From assembly GCF_013155375.1 (NCBI RefSeq), contig NZ_JABJQY010000002.1, positions 1,302,001 to 1,366,000 on the forward strand: DNA of 64,000 nt, given 5' to 3'. Each line of letters begins with the position of its first letter. Positions within the stretch are counted from its first letter, which is position 1. Below, one piece after another: positions 35,734 through 45,723 of the stretch. The position numbers and the translations under genes are program-made. Below the pieces are notes generated by a model. It was not told the DNA's origin and made no database searches. It saw only the letters and a list, made by a program, of their open reading frames with translations. The stretch comes from Nocardioides sp. zg-1308. GTDB lineage: Bacteria > Actinomycetota > Actinomycetes > Propionibacteriales > Nocardioidaceae.

Positions 35734-36305
35734 GCTCCGCCGAGCCCGAGTCGCAGGAGGCGCTGCGCGAGGCGCTCAAGCGCGTCGCCGTCGTCCTGAA
35801 GGAGGCGGGCGTGCTGTTCGCGCTGACCGGCGGCTATGCCGTGTGGGCGCGCGGCGGGCCGGAGTCGGTCCACGACGTCGACTTCCTCGTGGCCGCCGAG
35901 GACGCCGCGCAGGCCGCGGAGGCGCTCGAGGAGCGAGGGGTCGAGGTCGTGCAGCCGCCGGAGGACTGGCTGTTCAAGGCCTACACCGACGGTGCGATGG
36001 TCGACCTCATCCACCGCCACTCGGGCGGGCCGGCCCCGCGGTCGCTCGTCGAGGACGCCGACGAGCTCGAGGTGCTCTCGGTGCAGATGCCGGTGCTGTC
36101 GGCCACGGAGGTGGTGGTGCAGAAGATGCTGGCCCTCGACGAGCACACCTGCGACCTCGGCCCGATGATCCCGGTCGTCCGTGCCCTGCGCGAGCAGGTC
36201 GACTTCGCCCGCGTGCGCGAGGAGACCGCGCAGAGCCCGTTCGCCGCCGCGCTGCTGTTCCTGCTCGAGCGCCTGGACGTGGTCGAGCCGCCTGCCCCGG
36301 CCTGA
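35727..36305 (+). CDS. Nucleotidyltransferase-fold protein
   Basis: 192 residues. [25 protein letters not shown] has the GG-x-A opening and the paired DVD metal site of the nucleotidyltransferase (polymerase beta-like) fold, as in AbiEii/DUF6036-type proteins. [19 protein letters not shown] follows in the helical part. The start ATG at 35727 overlaps the 5' end of the truncated exonuclease gene head-to-head. No HEPN or AbiEi-like partner is next to it, so I do not call it a toxin. The substrate is unknown. Confidence 0.7.
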   Translation: MPRSAEPESQEALREALKRVAVVLKEAGVLFALTGGYAVWARGGPESVHDVDFLVAAEDAAQAAEALEERGVEVVQPPEDWLFKAYTDGAMVDLIHRHSGGPAPRSLVEDADELEVLSVQMPVLSATEVVVQKMLALDEHTCDLGPMIPVVRALREQVDFARVREETAQSPFAAALLFLLERLDVVEPPAPA

Positions 36306-36405
36306 GACACGGGTGACACGGGCGTCCGGTTCGGTACCTTGTGCCCCGGCCCGCACGCCGCCCAGGTCCCGACCCGACCCGGGCCCCCACCCAGGAGGCA
36401 ACGCA

Positions 36406-37935
36406 GTGCGCATCGGCATCCCACGCGAGTCACGACCCGGCGAGACGCTCGTCGCCGCCACGGCGAAGACGGCCGCGCAGCTCGCCGCCCTCGGCTACGA
36501 CGTGGTGGTCGAGCAGGGCGCCGGTGCGGCGGCGGACCAGCCGGACGCGACGTACGCCGACGCGGGCGTGCGCCTCGGCACGGGCGAGGAGGTCTGGGCG
36601 AGCGACGTCGTGGTGAAGGTCAACGCGCCGGCCGACGACGAGGTCGCCCGGCTGCGCCCGGGCGCGACGGTCATCAGCCTCATGGCGCCGGCCCGCAGCC
36701 CCGAGCTGGTCGAGCGGCTCGCCGCCGCGGGCGTCACCGCGCTGGCGATGGACGCCGTGCCCCGCATCTCGCGGGCCCAGTCGATGGACGTGCTGTCCTC
36801 GATGGCCAACGTCGCCGGCTACCGCGCCGTCATCGAGGCGGCCCACGAGTTCGGCCGGCTCTTCACGGGCCAGGTCACCGCGGCCGGCAAGGTGCCCCCC
36901 GCGCGCGTCTTCGTCGTCGGCGCCGGCGTCGCCGGACTCGCCGCCATCGGCGCGGCGGGGTCGCTGGGCGCGGTCGTGCGCGCCTTCGACGTACGCCCCG
37001 AGGTGGCCGAGCAGGTCCGGTCGATGGGCGCGGACTTCGTGACCGTCGAGATGGAGCAGGAGGTCTCGACCGACGGCTACGCCAAGGAGATGACCGCCGA
37101 GCAGGAGGCCGCGACGGCCGCGATGTACGACGAGGAGGCGCGCGCCGCCGACATCGTCATCACCACCGCGCTCATCCCGGGCCGCCCCGCGCCGCAGCTC
37201 GTCACCGCCGAGACCGTCGCCGCGATGCGGCCCGGGTCGGTGGTCGTCGACATGGCCGCGGCCAACGGTGGCAACGTCGCCGCGACGGTCCCCGACCAGC
37301 GCGTCGTCACCGCGAACGGCGTCACCGTGCTCGGCTACACCGACCTCGCAGGGCGGCTCGCCGCGCAGACCAGCCAGCTCTACGGCACCAACGTCGTCAA
37401 CCTCCTCAAGCTGCTCACGCCCGAGAAGGACGGCCGGCTCGTCCTCGACATGGACGACGTGGTCCAGCGCGGCATCGCGGTCACCCGCGACGGCGCCGTC
37501 ATGTGGCCGCCGCCGCCCGTCCAGGTCTCCGCCGCCACCACCACGCAGGTGCTGCCGGCCGCCGCCGCGGCACCCCCACCGACGCCGGTCGACCCGAGGC
37601 GGAAGTGGTACGCCGCCGGGCTGGGCGCGGTCGCGTTCGCGGTGCTCGCGTCGCTGGCGCCGGCCAGCTTCCTCGGCCACTTCACCGTCTTCGCGCTGGC
37701 CGTCGTCGTCGGCTACTACGTCATCTCCAACGTCTCGCACGCGCTGCACACGCCGCTCATGGCCGAGACCAACGCCATCTCGGGGATCATCCTGGTCGGC
37801 GGCATCCTCCAGGTGGGCAGCGACAACGTCGCGGTGATGCTGCTCGCGCTCGTCGCGGTCTTCGTCGCGAGCATCAACATCTTCGGTGGCTTCCTCGTGA
37901 CGCTGCGCATGCTCGAGATGTTCAGGAAGGACTGA
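36406..37935 (+). CDS. pntA: NAD(P) transhydrogenase alpha subunit
   Basis: 509 residues, the undivided alpha chain. The NAD domain I (about 1-375) has [38 protein letters not shown] and [20 protein letters not shown] Pro/Ala linker follows, then four membrane helices ([19 protein letters not shown] through [17 protein letters not shown]). It couples proton flow to NADH-to-NADPH hydride transfer. AGGAGG lies seven bases before the GTG at 36406. pntB follows after one base. Confidence 0.96.
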   Translation: MRIGIPRESRPGETLVAATAKTAAQLAALGYDVVVEQGAGAAADQPDATYADAGVRLGTGEEVWASDVVVKVNAPADDEVARLRPGATVISLMAPARSPELVERLAAAGVTALAMDAVPRISRAQSMDVLSSMANVAGYRAVIEAAHEFGRLFTGQVTAAGKVPPARVFVVGAGVAGLAAIGAAGSLGAVVRAFDVRPEVAEQVRSMGADFVTVEMEQEVSTDGYAKEMTAEQEAATAAMYDEEARAADIVITTALIPGRPAPQLVTAETVAAMRPGSVVVDMAAANGGNVAATVPDQRVVTANGVTVLGYTDLAGRLAAQTSQLYGTNVVNLLKLLTPEKDGRLVLDMDDVVQRGIAVTRDGAVMWPPPPVQVSAATTTQVLPAAAAAPPPTPVDPRRKWYAAGLGAVAFAVLASLAPASFLGHFTVFALAVVVGYYVISNVSHALHTPLMAETNAISGIILVGGILQVGSDNVAVMLLALVAVFVASINIFGGFLVTLRMLEMFRKD

Positions 37936-37936
37936 C

Positions 37937-39370
<1,434 letters not shown>

Positions 39371-39376
<6 letters not shown>

Positions 39377-39408
39377 CCGGAGCGGCGGCGCGTACGCTCC
39401 GGTCAGCC
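39371..39408. terminator. Strong bidirectional terminator, pntB / malG
   Basis: Perfect 14-bp stem GGCTGACCGGAGCG (39371-39384) and CGCTCCGGTCAGCC (39395-39408) with a 10-base loop. Both convergent stop codons lie inside the stem arms, so one structure serves pntAB and the minus-strand sugar transporter operon. Confidence 0.85.
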
Positions 39409-40323
39409 CTTGGTGCCTCCGGCGGTCAGCCCCGCCACCAGGTGCTTCTGGGCGAAGAAGAACACGATCGCGGCCGGGACGGTGATGAGCACCGCGCCCG
39501 CGGTGAGCAGGTCCCAGCGGGGGCTGAACTGCGGCACGAACGTCTGCAGGCCGGCGCCGAGCGTGTAGTGGTCGCTGCCCTGCATGAACGCGATGGCGTA
39601 CGCCACCTCGCCCCACGCGGTGAGGAACGTGTAGAACGCCGTGACCGCGAGGCCCGGCCGGGCCAGGGGGAGGACGACCCGCCAGAAGGTGCCGAACGGA
39701 CCCAGGCCGTCGAGGGCCGCCGCCTCGTCGAGCTCGCGCGGGATCGTGTCGAAGTAGCCGCGCAGCATCCAGGCGCAGAACGGCACCGCCACGGTGAGGT
39801 AGGCGATGACCAGCGACGGCTTGGTGTCGATGAGCCCGAGGTTGGCCATGATCGTGTAGATCGGGACGATGAGGATCGCGACGGGGAACATCTGGGTCAG
39901 CAGGAACACCCACATCAGCCCGCGCTTGCCCGGGAAGTTGAACCGGCTCAGCGCGTAGCCGGCCGTGGCGGACATCGCGATGCCGATGACCATGGTGAAG
40001 GCCGCGACGATCACCGAGTTGAGGAACCAGACCGGGAAGTCGGTGCTGGTGAGCAGGCGCCGGTAGTTGTCGAGGGTGGGGCTGGAGAACAGCTGGATCT
40101 CGGTGCGGCGGATCTCGCTGGGCGGCTTGATCGAGCTCAGCACCACCCACAGGATCGGGAACAGCGCGCAGAACGTCGCCACGATGAGCGTGGCGTGCAG
40201 CCCGACGCTGGCGAGCACCGAGCGCTCGCTGCGGCGCCGAGGACTGCGCGTCCGGGTGGTGGCGACGGACTCCACCGGGTCGGCGGCCACGGCGGCCGGG
40301 GGCATGGCGGACATGCCGGTCAT
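39403..40323 (-). CDS. Sugar ABC transporter permease, MalG type
   Basis: A 306-residue CUT1 permease with six membrane helices. The ATPase-docking EAA loop is DEAAALDGLGPFGTFWRVVL. LFPILWVVLSSIKPPSEIRR at the N-terminus is typical for MalG-like subunits. The start overlaps the malF stop (TGATG). No ATPase gene is in this operon; a shared MsiK-like ATPase encoded elsewhere is usual in actinobacteria. Confidence 0.92.
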   Translation of the reverse strand: MTGMSAMPPAAVAADPVESVATTRTRSPRRRSERSVLASVGLHATLIVATFCALFPILWVVLSSIKPPSEIRRTEIQLFSSPTLDNYRRLLTSTDFPVWFLNSVIVAAFTMVIGIAMSATAGYALSRFNFPGKRGLMWVFLLTQMFPVAILIVPIYTIMANLGLIDTKPSLVIAYLTVAVPFCAWMLRGYFDTIPRELDEAAALDGLGPFGTFWRVVLPLARPGLAVTAFYTFLTAWGEVAYAIAFMQGSDHYTLGAGLQTFVPQFSPRWDLLTAGAVLITVPAAIVFFFAQKHLVAGLTAGGTKG

Positions 40324-41270
40324 CAGAACACCTCTCCCTGCTTGGCGAGCATCCGCTTGTAGACGCTGGCGTAGACGACGAGGATCGAGAGGATCAGCAC
40401 GCCGTAGGTCGCAGCGAGCGAGTAGTCACGGATGCCCTCGAAGGCCGCCCGGTAGGCGCCGGTCACGAGGATCTCGGTCGAACCCGCCGGCTGCCCGCGG
40501 GTGACGAAGTAGATGATCGGGAACATGTTGAAGGTCCAGATCGTGCCGAGCAGGATCACCGTCGAGCTGACCGGGCGCAGCCCCGGCAGCGTGATGTTGA
40601 CGAAGCGCTGCCACGGGGTGGCCCCGTCCATCTCGGCCGCCTCGTAGAGGTCGCCGTTGATCGACTGGAGGCCGCCGAGCAGCGCGACCATCATGAACGG
40701 CACGCCGAGCCAGACGTTGGCGACGATCGCGGTGAACAGCGACGTCCAGCGCTGCTCGAACCACGCCACCGGGTCGAGGCCGACCGCCCGGAGGACGCCG
40801 TTGATGATCCCGAAGCGCTCGTCGAAGATGAAGCGCCACGCGAAGGCCGCGACGAACGACGGCACGGCCCACGGCAGGATGAGGGCGACCCGGTAGAAGC
40901 CGCGGCCGCGGAAGTTGCGGTTGAGCATCACGGCGAGGGTCAGCCCGATGCCGTAGTGCAGGACGACACAGGCGATCGTCCACACCAGGGTGTTGGAGAG
41001 CTGGAGCCAGAAGTGGCCCTGCTGACCGGTGAGGACGTCGACGTAGTTCTCGAGGCCGACGAAGCGCGCCCCGTCGGGGTTGGGCTCGCACGTCTCGGCG
41101 CCGCCGAGGACCTTCGTGCAGATCTCCTCGCGCTGGTTGGACTCGTTGAGGTTGGTGAACGACTGCCACACGCCCTGGACGAGCGGGTAGAAGACGAGGA
41201 CACCGAGCACGATGACGGTGGGCAGCACCATCGCCCACGCGTACCAGTGCCGGTCGAAGCTCTTGCGCAT
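40323..41270 (-). CDS. Sugar ABC transporter permease, MalF type
   Basis: A 315-residue CUT1 permease with six helices. WYAWAMVLPTVIVLGVLVFY is the first and the EAA loop is YEAAEMDGATPWQRFVNITL. The external loop after helix 1 has two cysteines (EEICTKVLGGAETCEP) that may form a disulfide. It follows the binding-protein gene after a 142-base gap with a very stable hairpin. Confidence 0.92.
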   Translation of the reverse strand: MRKSFDRHWYAWAMVLPTVIVLGVLVFYPLVQGVWQSFTNLNESNQREEICTKVLGGAETCEPNPDGARFVGLENYVDVLTGQQGHFWLQLSNTLVWTIACVVLHYGIGLTLAVMLNRNFRGRGFYRVALILPWAVPSFVAAFAWRFIFDERFGIINGVLRAVGLDPVAWFEQRWTSLFTAIVANVWLGVPFMMVALLGGLQSINGDLYEAAEMDGATPWQRFVNITLPGLRPVSSTVILLGTIWTFNMFPIIYFVTRGQPAGSTEILVTGAYRAAFEGIRDYSLAATYGVLILSILVVYASVYKRMLAKQGEVF

Positions 41271-41326
41271 CCGAGGTCGTCCTTGGGGGTGTCGGAGAGG
41301 TGCGGGGCCATGCAGGGACCGGGCTG

Positions 41327-41363
41327 CCGCGGGGGCCGGGCCGGCGTGGCCCGGCCCCCGCGG
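41327..41363 (-). terminator. Very stable intercistronic hairpin between malE- and malF-type genes
   Basis: Perfect 16-bp GC-only stem CCGCGGGGGCCGGGCC (41327-41342) and GGCCCGGCCCCCGCGG (41348-41363) with a 5-base loop. It lies after the binding-protein stop within the operon, where such structures protect the upstream mRNA or attenuate the permease genes. Confidence 0.75.
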
Positions 41364-41412
41364 TCAGCGGGGTCCGGCGGGGTGCAGCGGGTCGAGCAGG
41401 GTCAGCGCTGCG

Positions 41413-42720
41413 TCACTGGAGCGAGTAGTCGGGGACGACGTCGCTCTTGTAGGTGTCGGCTGCCTTGTCGAGCGCACCCTGGACGGGCTTGTCCTGGATG
41501 AGCACCTCGGTGGCCATGGTGTCGAGCGCGGCGAAGAACTGGCCGCCCTCGGGGATCCACGGCCGCGGCTGGGCGACCTCCATGGCGTCGGCCCACAGGG
41601 CGACGCGCTCGTTGGAGACCATGTCGTACGAGTCGGCGTTGCCGGGCAGCAGGCCTAGCTCGTCGGCGATGAAGGCCTCGGACTCCGCGGAGCTCATGAA
41701 GGCGATGAAGGCCGCGGCGGCCTCCGCCTTCTGGTCGTCCATGCCGGAGTAGACGACGTAGTTGTGGCCGCCGACCGGGGCGCCCTGGCCGGCGCCGCCG
41801 GCGGGGACGGGCGCCACGCCGAGGTTCTCGATGCCGCCGAACTTCGGGTCGTCGGAGATGCCGGCGACCTCCCAGGGACCGTTGATGATCATGCCGACCT
41901 TCTGCTCCTTGAACAGCGTCATCATCGTGCCGTAGGGGTCGTTGGCGGTCGGCTTCACGGCCGAGCCGTCCTCGACGAGGCTCTGCGCGGTCTCGATGCC
42001 CGTGACGGCCTCGGGGCTGTTGACGGTGATCGTCTGCGACTCGGTGTCGACGATGTCGGCGCCCTCGCCGTACATGAACGGCAGGAGGAAGTAGCCGCCG
42101 GAGTTGAGGTAGATGCCGTCGACGCCGGCCTCGCTCTTGAGCGCCGCGGCGGCCTCGCGGACTTCGTCCCACGTGGTCGGCGGGGCCTCGGGGTCGAGGC
42201 CGGCCTTCTCGAAGAGCTCCTTGTTGTACATGAGGCCGAGGGTGTCGGTGACCTGCGGGACGCCGTAGGTCTTGCCGTCGAACTCGTTGCTCGAGAGGGG
42301 GGTCTCCAGGAAGTTGTTCTCCAGGGCGGCGGTGCCGTCGAGGGCGTAGAGGTAGCCCAGGGAGGCGAACTCCGGGGTCCAGGCGACCTCGGCGCGCAGG
42401 ATGTCGGGCGCGCCCGAGTCGGCCTCGGCCGCGGTCTTGAACTTGTTCTGCGTCTGGTCGAACGGCACGATCTGGTGGTCGATCGTGATGTCGGGGTACT
42501 CCTCGTTGAACTTGGCGATCAGCTCGTCGTACGCCGGGGCCTCGTTGTCGGGGTCGGAGGTGTCCCACCAGGTGAGCTCGGCGGAGAGCTCGGTCGAGCC
42601 GCTGTCCGCCTCGCTGTCGTTGTTGCTGTCGGAGTCCCCGCCGTCGCTGCCGCACGCCGCAAGCGTGAGGGCGAGGGCGGCGACGGCGATCCCGGCGGAG
42701 CCGGCCTTGAGTCGACGCAT
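41413..42720 (-). CDS. Sugar ABC transporter substrate-binding lipoprotein, MalE type
   Basis: 435 residues. The start is the ATG at 42720 (MRRLKAGSAG), with GGGAGAA upstream; a longer frame to 42774 lacks a ribosome site. Signal peptide with lipobox LAAC, then a Ser/Asp/Asn-rich linker. The family 1 binding-protein fold shows LTWWDTSDPDNEAPAYDELI, GVPQVTDTLGLMYNKELFEK and MIINGPWEVAGI. It delivers an oligosaccharide, probably an alpha-glucoside, to the two permeases. The substrate guess rests on CTTGCA-type operators. Confidence 0.92.
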   Translation of the reverse strand: MRRLKAGSAGIAVAALALTLAACGSDGGDSDSNNDSEADSGSTELSAELTWWDTSDPDNEAPAYDELIAKFNEEYPDITIDHQIVPFDQTQNKFKTAAEADSGAPDILRAEVAWTPEFASLGYLYALDGTAALENNFLETPLSSNEFDGKTYGVPQVTDTLGLMYNKELFEKAGLDPEAPPTTWDEVREAAAALKSEAGVDGIYLNSGGYFLLPFMYGEGADIVDTESQTITVNSPEAVTGIETAQSLVEDGSAVKPTANDPYGTMMTLFKEQKVGMIINGPWEVAGISDDPKFGGIENLGVAPVPAGGAGQGAPVGGHNYVVYSGMDDQKAEAAAAFIAFMSSAESEAFIADELGLLPGNADSYDMVSNERVALWADAMEVAQPRPWIPEGGQFFAALDTMATEVLIQDKPVQGALDKAADTYKSDVVPDYSLQ

Positions 42721-42783
42721 CGAATTTCTCCCAGATGTCCGCGCCCGGGGGGAGGGCGCTGTGATGACGGTCACCGGAGGCTA

Positions 42784-42828
42784 GCAAGAAGTGTGCAAGA
42801 AATGAAAGACCTTGCAGGGCTGCTGCAA
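42784..42828. promoter_or_regulatory. Operator cluster in the malE-lacI divergent region
   Basis: The palindrome TTGCAG-GGCTG-CTGCAA (42812-42828) follows two direct repeats GCAAGAA (42784-42790, 42795-42801). TGCAAG (42794-42799) and CTTGCA (42811-42816) form another inverted pair. CTTGCAG-type repeats are known as MalR/Reg1 sites of Streptomyces maltose and amylase genes. They overlap the promoters of both divergent units. Confidence 0.7.
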
Positions 42829-42846
42829 CGGTGCTTTCATTCCGGC

Positions 42847-43860
42847 ATGGCCACCCTCGCGCAGATCGCCGTCGAAGCCGGTGTCAGCGAAGCCACCGTC
42901 AGCCGGGTGCTCAACTCCAAGCCGGGGGTCAGCGAGGGCACCCGCCAGTCGGTGATCACCGCCCTCGACGTGCTGGGCTACGAGCGCCCGACGCACCTGC
43001 GCCAGCGCAGCGCCGGCCTCGTGGGCCTGGTCGTCCCCGAGCTCGAGAACCCGATCTTCCCGGCCTTCGCGCAGGTGATCGAGGACGCGCTCGCGCGCCG
43101 CCGGTTCACGCCGGTGCTCTGCACCCAGTCCCCGGGCAGCCTGTCGGAGGACGAGTACGTCGAGTCGCTGCTCGACCACGGCGTCGCCGGCATCATCTTC
43201 GTCTCCGGCAAGCACGCCGACACCCGGGCCGACCACGAGCGCTACCAGGCGCTGCTCGAGCGCCAGCTGCCCGTCGTGTTCATCAACGGCTTCGTCGACG
43301 GCCTCGACGCGCCCTTCCTGTCGGCCGACGACCGCGTGGCGATGGACATCGCCGTCGCGCACCTCGCCGACGTCGGCCACCGGCGCATCGGCCTGGCCAT
43401 CGGCCCGGCGCGCTTCATGCCGTCGGCGCGCAAGCACGAGGGCTTCGTCGCCGCCCTCGGGCGCCACTTCGGCACCGGCGAGGCGGAGGCGAGGGGCTGG
43501 ATCGCGGAGACGATCTTCTCGGTCGAGGGCGGTGCCGCCGCCACGCAGCAGCTCCTCGAGCAGGGTGCGACCGCGATCGTCTGCGGCTCCGACATGATGG
43601 CCATCGGCGCCATCCGGGCGGCCCGCGCCGCCGGCCTCGACGTGCCCGGCGACGTGTCCGTCGTCGGCTTCGACGACTCGCCGCTGGTGGCCTTCCTCGA
43701 CCCGCCGCTCACCACCGTGCGGCAGCCGGTCGCCCAGATGGGCGGCACCGCCGTGGCCGCCCTCGCGGACGCGATCGGCGGCGACCCCGTCGCCTCGCGG
43801 GAGTACCTCTTCGCCCCCGAGCTGGTGCTGAGGAGCTCGACCGGCCCCGCCCCGGCCTGA
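42847..43860 (+). CDS. LacI-family repressor, MalR-like
   Basis: 337 residues. HTH TLAQIAVEAGVSEATVSRVL with hinge RQRSAGLVGLVVPELENPIF. The effector domain contains VFINGFVDGLDAPFLSADD, GHRRIGLAIGP and VCGSDMMAIGAIRAARAAG. The ATG at 42847 follows the operator cluster. It is divergent from the sugar transporter and probably represses it and itself, released by the imported sugar. Maltose-type specificity is inferred from the operator sequence. Confidence 0.92.
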   Translation: MATLAQIAVEAGVSEATVSRVLNSKPGVSEGTRQSVITALDVLGYERPTHLRQRSAGLVGLVVPELENPIFPAFAQVIEDALARRRFTPVLCTQSPGSLSEDEYVESLLDHGVAGIIFVSGKHADTRADHERYQALLERQLPVVFINGFVDGLDAPFLSADDRVAMDIAVAHLADVGHRRIGLAIGPARFMPSARKHEGFVAALGRHFGTGEAEARGWIAETIFSVEGGAAATQQLLEQGATAIVCGSDMMAIGAIRAARAAGLDVPGDVSVVGFDDSPLVAFLDPPLTTVRQPVAQMGGTAVAALADAIGGDPVASREYLFAPELVLRSSTGPAPA

Positions 43861-43888
43861 CGCCTGACGTCGGTCGTCGCGTCAGGCG
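43861..43888. terminator. Hairpin between lacI and the convergent thpR
   Basis: CGCCTGACG (43861-43869) and CGTCAGGCG (43880-43888), a perfect 9-bp stem with a 10-base loop. It covers the stop region of the minus-strand gene and follows the lacI stop directly. Confidence 0.65.
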
Positions 43889-44445
43889 AGGGCGTACGTC
43901 TCCACGACCTCGTGCCGCGGGCGCCGGCGCCGGCCCTCGCCGAGGTGCGAGGCCACCAGGGCCAGCTCGTCGACGTGCCAGGCCGGGCCGTCGTACGCGT
44001 CGAGCAGGCGCACCCACGACGTGACGTTGTCCGGCCGGCCGAGCCGACCCAGGGTGAGGTGCGGGCGGAAGCGCTGGCCGTCGACGCGCGCTCCCGCACC
44101 CGACATCGCCGCGCGGCAGCCCGAGGCGAGCGCCTCGAGGGCGCTCGCCGCGTCGTCGTCGACGGCGAGCCGGGCGAAGAGGACCCGCGCCCGGTCGGGG
44201 TCCGGGAAGGCGCCGCCCCCGGCCACCCGCAGGTCGAAGGCGGGCCGCCTGGCGGCGACCTGCGCCATTCGCTCGCCGAGCTCGTCGAGGCCCCGCTCGG
44301 GGACCGACTCCGAGAACGCCAGGGTGAGGTGCCACTGCTCGGGGTCGGACCAGCGGAACGCCGCGGCCTCGCGGCGCGGGGACAGGAACTCGTCGAGGTG
44401 CTCGACGGCCTCGGCAGGCGACTGCACCGCCACGAACATGCGCAT
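43882..44445 (-). CDS. thpR: RNA 2',3'-cyclic phosphodiesterase (2'-5' RNA ligase family)
   Basis: 187 residues of the 2H phosphoesterase fold. The two catalytic HxTx motifs are QWHLTLAF (His39) and RPHLTLGR in the C-terminal lobe. MRMFVAVQSP is the usual first strand. Such enzymes open 2',3'-cyclic phosphates on RNA ends or small nucleotides. The ATG at 44445 lies 15 bases after the acyl-CoA dehydrogenase stop, so it is probably co-transcribed without an obvious shared function. Confidence 0.9.
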   Translation of the reverse strand: MRMFVAVQSPAEAVEHLDEFLSPRREAAAFRWSDPEQWHLTLAFSESVPERGLDELGERMAQVAARRPAFDLRVAGGGAFPDPDRARVLFARLAVDDDAASALEALASGCRAAMSGAGARVDGQRFRPHLTLGRLGRPDNVTSWVRLLDAYDGPAWHVDELALVASHLGEGRRRRPRHEVVETYALA

Positions 44446-44459
44446 CGCCGCTCCGCCCC

Positions 44460-45605
44460 TCACAGCCCCAGGTCGCGCCCGATCAGCATCTTCATGATCT
44501 CGTTGGACCCGGCCCAGATCTTGGTGACGCGGGCGTCGCGCCAGGCGCGGGCCACGCGGTACTCGTTCATGTAGCCGTAGCCGCCGTGCACCTGCACGCA
44601 GTGGTCGAGGACGTCGTTCTGGACCTGGGAGGTCCACCACTTCGCCTTCGCCGCGTCGACGGGCGTGAGCTCCTTTCTCGTGTGCGCGACGACGCATTGG
44701 TCGACGAAGGCCTGGGTCACGTCGACGCGGGTGACGAGGTCGGCGAGCAGGAACTGGGTGTTCTGGAAGGCGCCGATCGGCTGGCCGAAGGCCTGGCGGT
44801 CCTTGGCGTACTGGACCGTCTCCTCGAGGATCTGCTTGGCGTGGGCCAGGTTGGTGATGGCCGAGCCGAGGCGCTCCTGCGGGAGGAACTGCATCATCGA
44901 GATGAACCCGGTGTCGAGCGGGCCGACCAGGTCGTCGTTGCTGACCCGCACGTTGTCGAAGGCGAGCTCGGCGGTGTCGGACTCGTCCTGGCCCACCTTG
45001 TCGAGCACCCGGCCGACGCTGAAGCCGTCGAGGGTGGTGTCGACGGCGAAGAGCGAGATGCCCTTGGCCTTCTTCTCCGGGCTGGTGCGGGCCGCGACGA
45101 GCACGAGGTCGGCCGAGCCGCCGTTGGTGATGAAGGTCTTGGAGCCGTTGATGATCCAGTCGTCGCCGTCGCGGACCGCCGTGGTGCGGAGGTTGGCGAG
45201 GTCGGAGCCGCCGCCCGGCTCCGTCATCCCGATCGCCGTGACCAGCTCGCCGGTCGCGGCGGCCGGCAGCCAGCGCGTTTTCTGGGCGTCGTCGGTCAGG
45301 TGCACGAGGTAGGGCACGGTGATGTCGGCGTGGATGCCGAGGCAGCTCGGCAGGGTCATGTTGACCTTCGCCAGCTCCTCGGTGAGCACGGCGTTGAAGC
45401 GGTAGTCGCCGGCCTCGGAGCCGCCGTACTCCTCGGGGATCTCCAGGCCGAGGAAGCCCTGCTTGCCGGCGGAGAGCCAGAAGTCGCGGTCGAGCCCGTG
45501 GCCCTCGGCGTACGTCTCGAGGTGCGGGACCACCTCGCGGTCCAGGAACTGCTTGACCGAGGCGCGGAAGGCCTCGTGGTCCTCGTCGTAGATGTCACGC
45601 TTCAT
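44460..45605 (-). CDS. Acyl-CoA dehydrogenase, long-chain type
   Basis: 381 residues with the full ACAD fold: GLEIPEEYGGSEAGDYRF, IGMTEPGGGSDLANLRT (FAD and substrate contact), WIINGSKTFITNGG and VQVHGGYGYMNEY. In the usual medium-chain catalytic position the sequence is WAGSNEIMK without Glu. Instead Glu244 in LPQERLGSA matches the catalytic Glu of long-chain and isovaleryl-type enzymes. This suggests a long- or branched-chain substrate. The gene begins just after a palindromic operator-like site and may be leaderless. Confidence 0.92.
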   Translation of the reverse strand: MKRDIYDEDHEAFRASVKQFLDREVVPHLETYAEGHGLDRDFWLSAGKQGFLGLEIPEEYGGSEAGDYRFNAVLTEELAKVNMTLPSCLGIHADITVPYLVHLTDDAQKTRWLPAAATGELVTAIGMTEPGGGSDLANLRTTAVRDGDDWIINGSKTFITNGGSADLVLVAARTSPEKKAKGISLFAVDTTLDGFSVGRVLDKVGQDESDTAELAFDNVRVSNDDLVGPLDTGFISMMQFLPQERLGSAITNLAHAKQILEETVQYAKDRQAFGQPIGAFQNTQFLLADLVTRVDVTQAFVDQCVVAHTRKELTPVDAAKAKWWTSQVQNDVLDHCVQVHGGYGYMNEYRVARAWRDARVTKIWAGSNEIMKMLIGRDLGL

Positions 45606-45612
45606 GGCCGCT

Positions 45613-45629
45613 ATGTTACCCGCGGGTCA
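45613..45629 (-). promoter_or_regulatory. Operator-like palindrome and possible leaderless promoter of the acyl-CoA dehydrogenase
   Basis: TTACCCGCGGGTCA (45616-45629) has the perfect core ACCCGCGGGT. On the minus strand a -10-like TAACAT (45618-45613) is followed by seven bases and then the ATG, which would put the transcription start at the A of the start codon. No clear -35 is seen. Confidence 0.5.
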
Positions 45630-45723
45630 CCTGGGCGACGAGTCATCCTGAAGATCGATCCCGCACGACCGGCCACCCGCGTAACGTCACCCCGGCTGAC
45701 TCGTTGTCGGCGCGGGAGCATCG

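Noticed and set aside
35727..36305. Toxin half of a nucleotidyltransferase toxin-antitoxin system
   Set aside because: No HEPN or AbiEi-like antitoxin partner is adjacent; the next gene is pntA.
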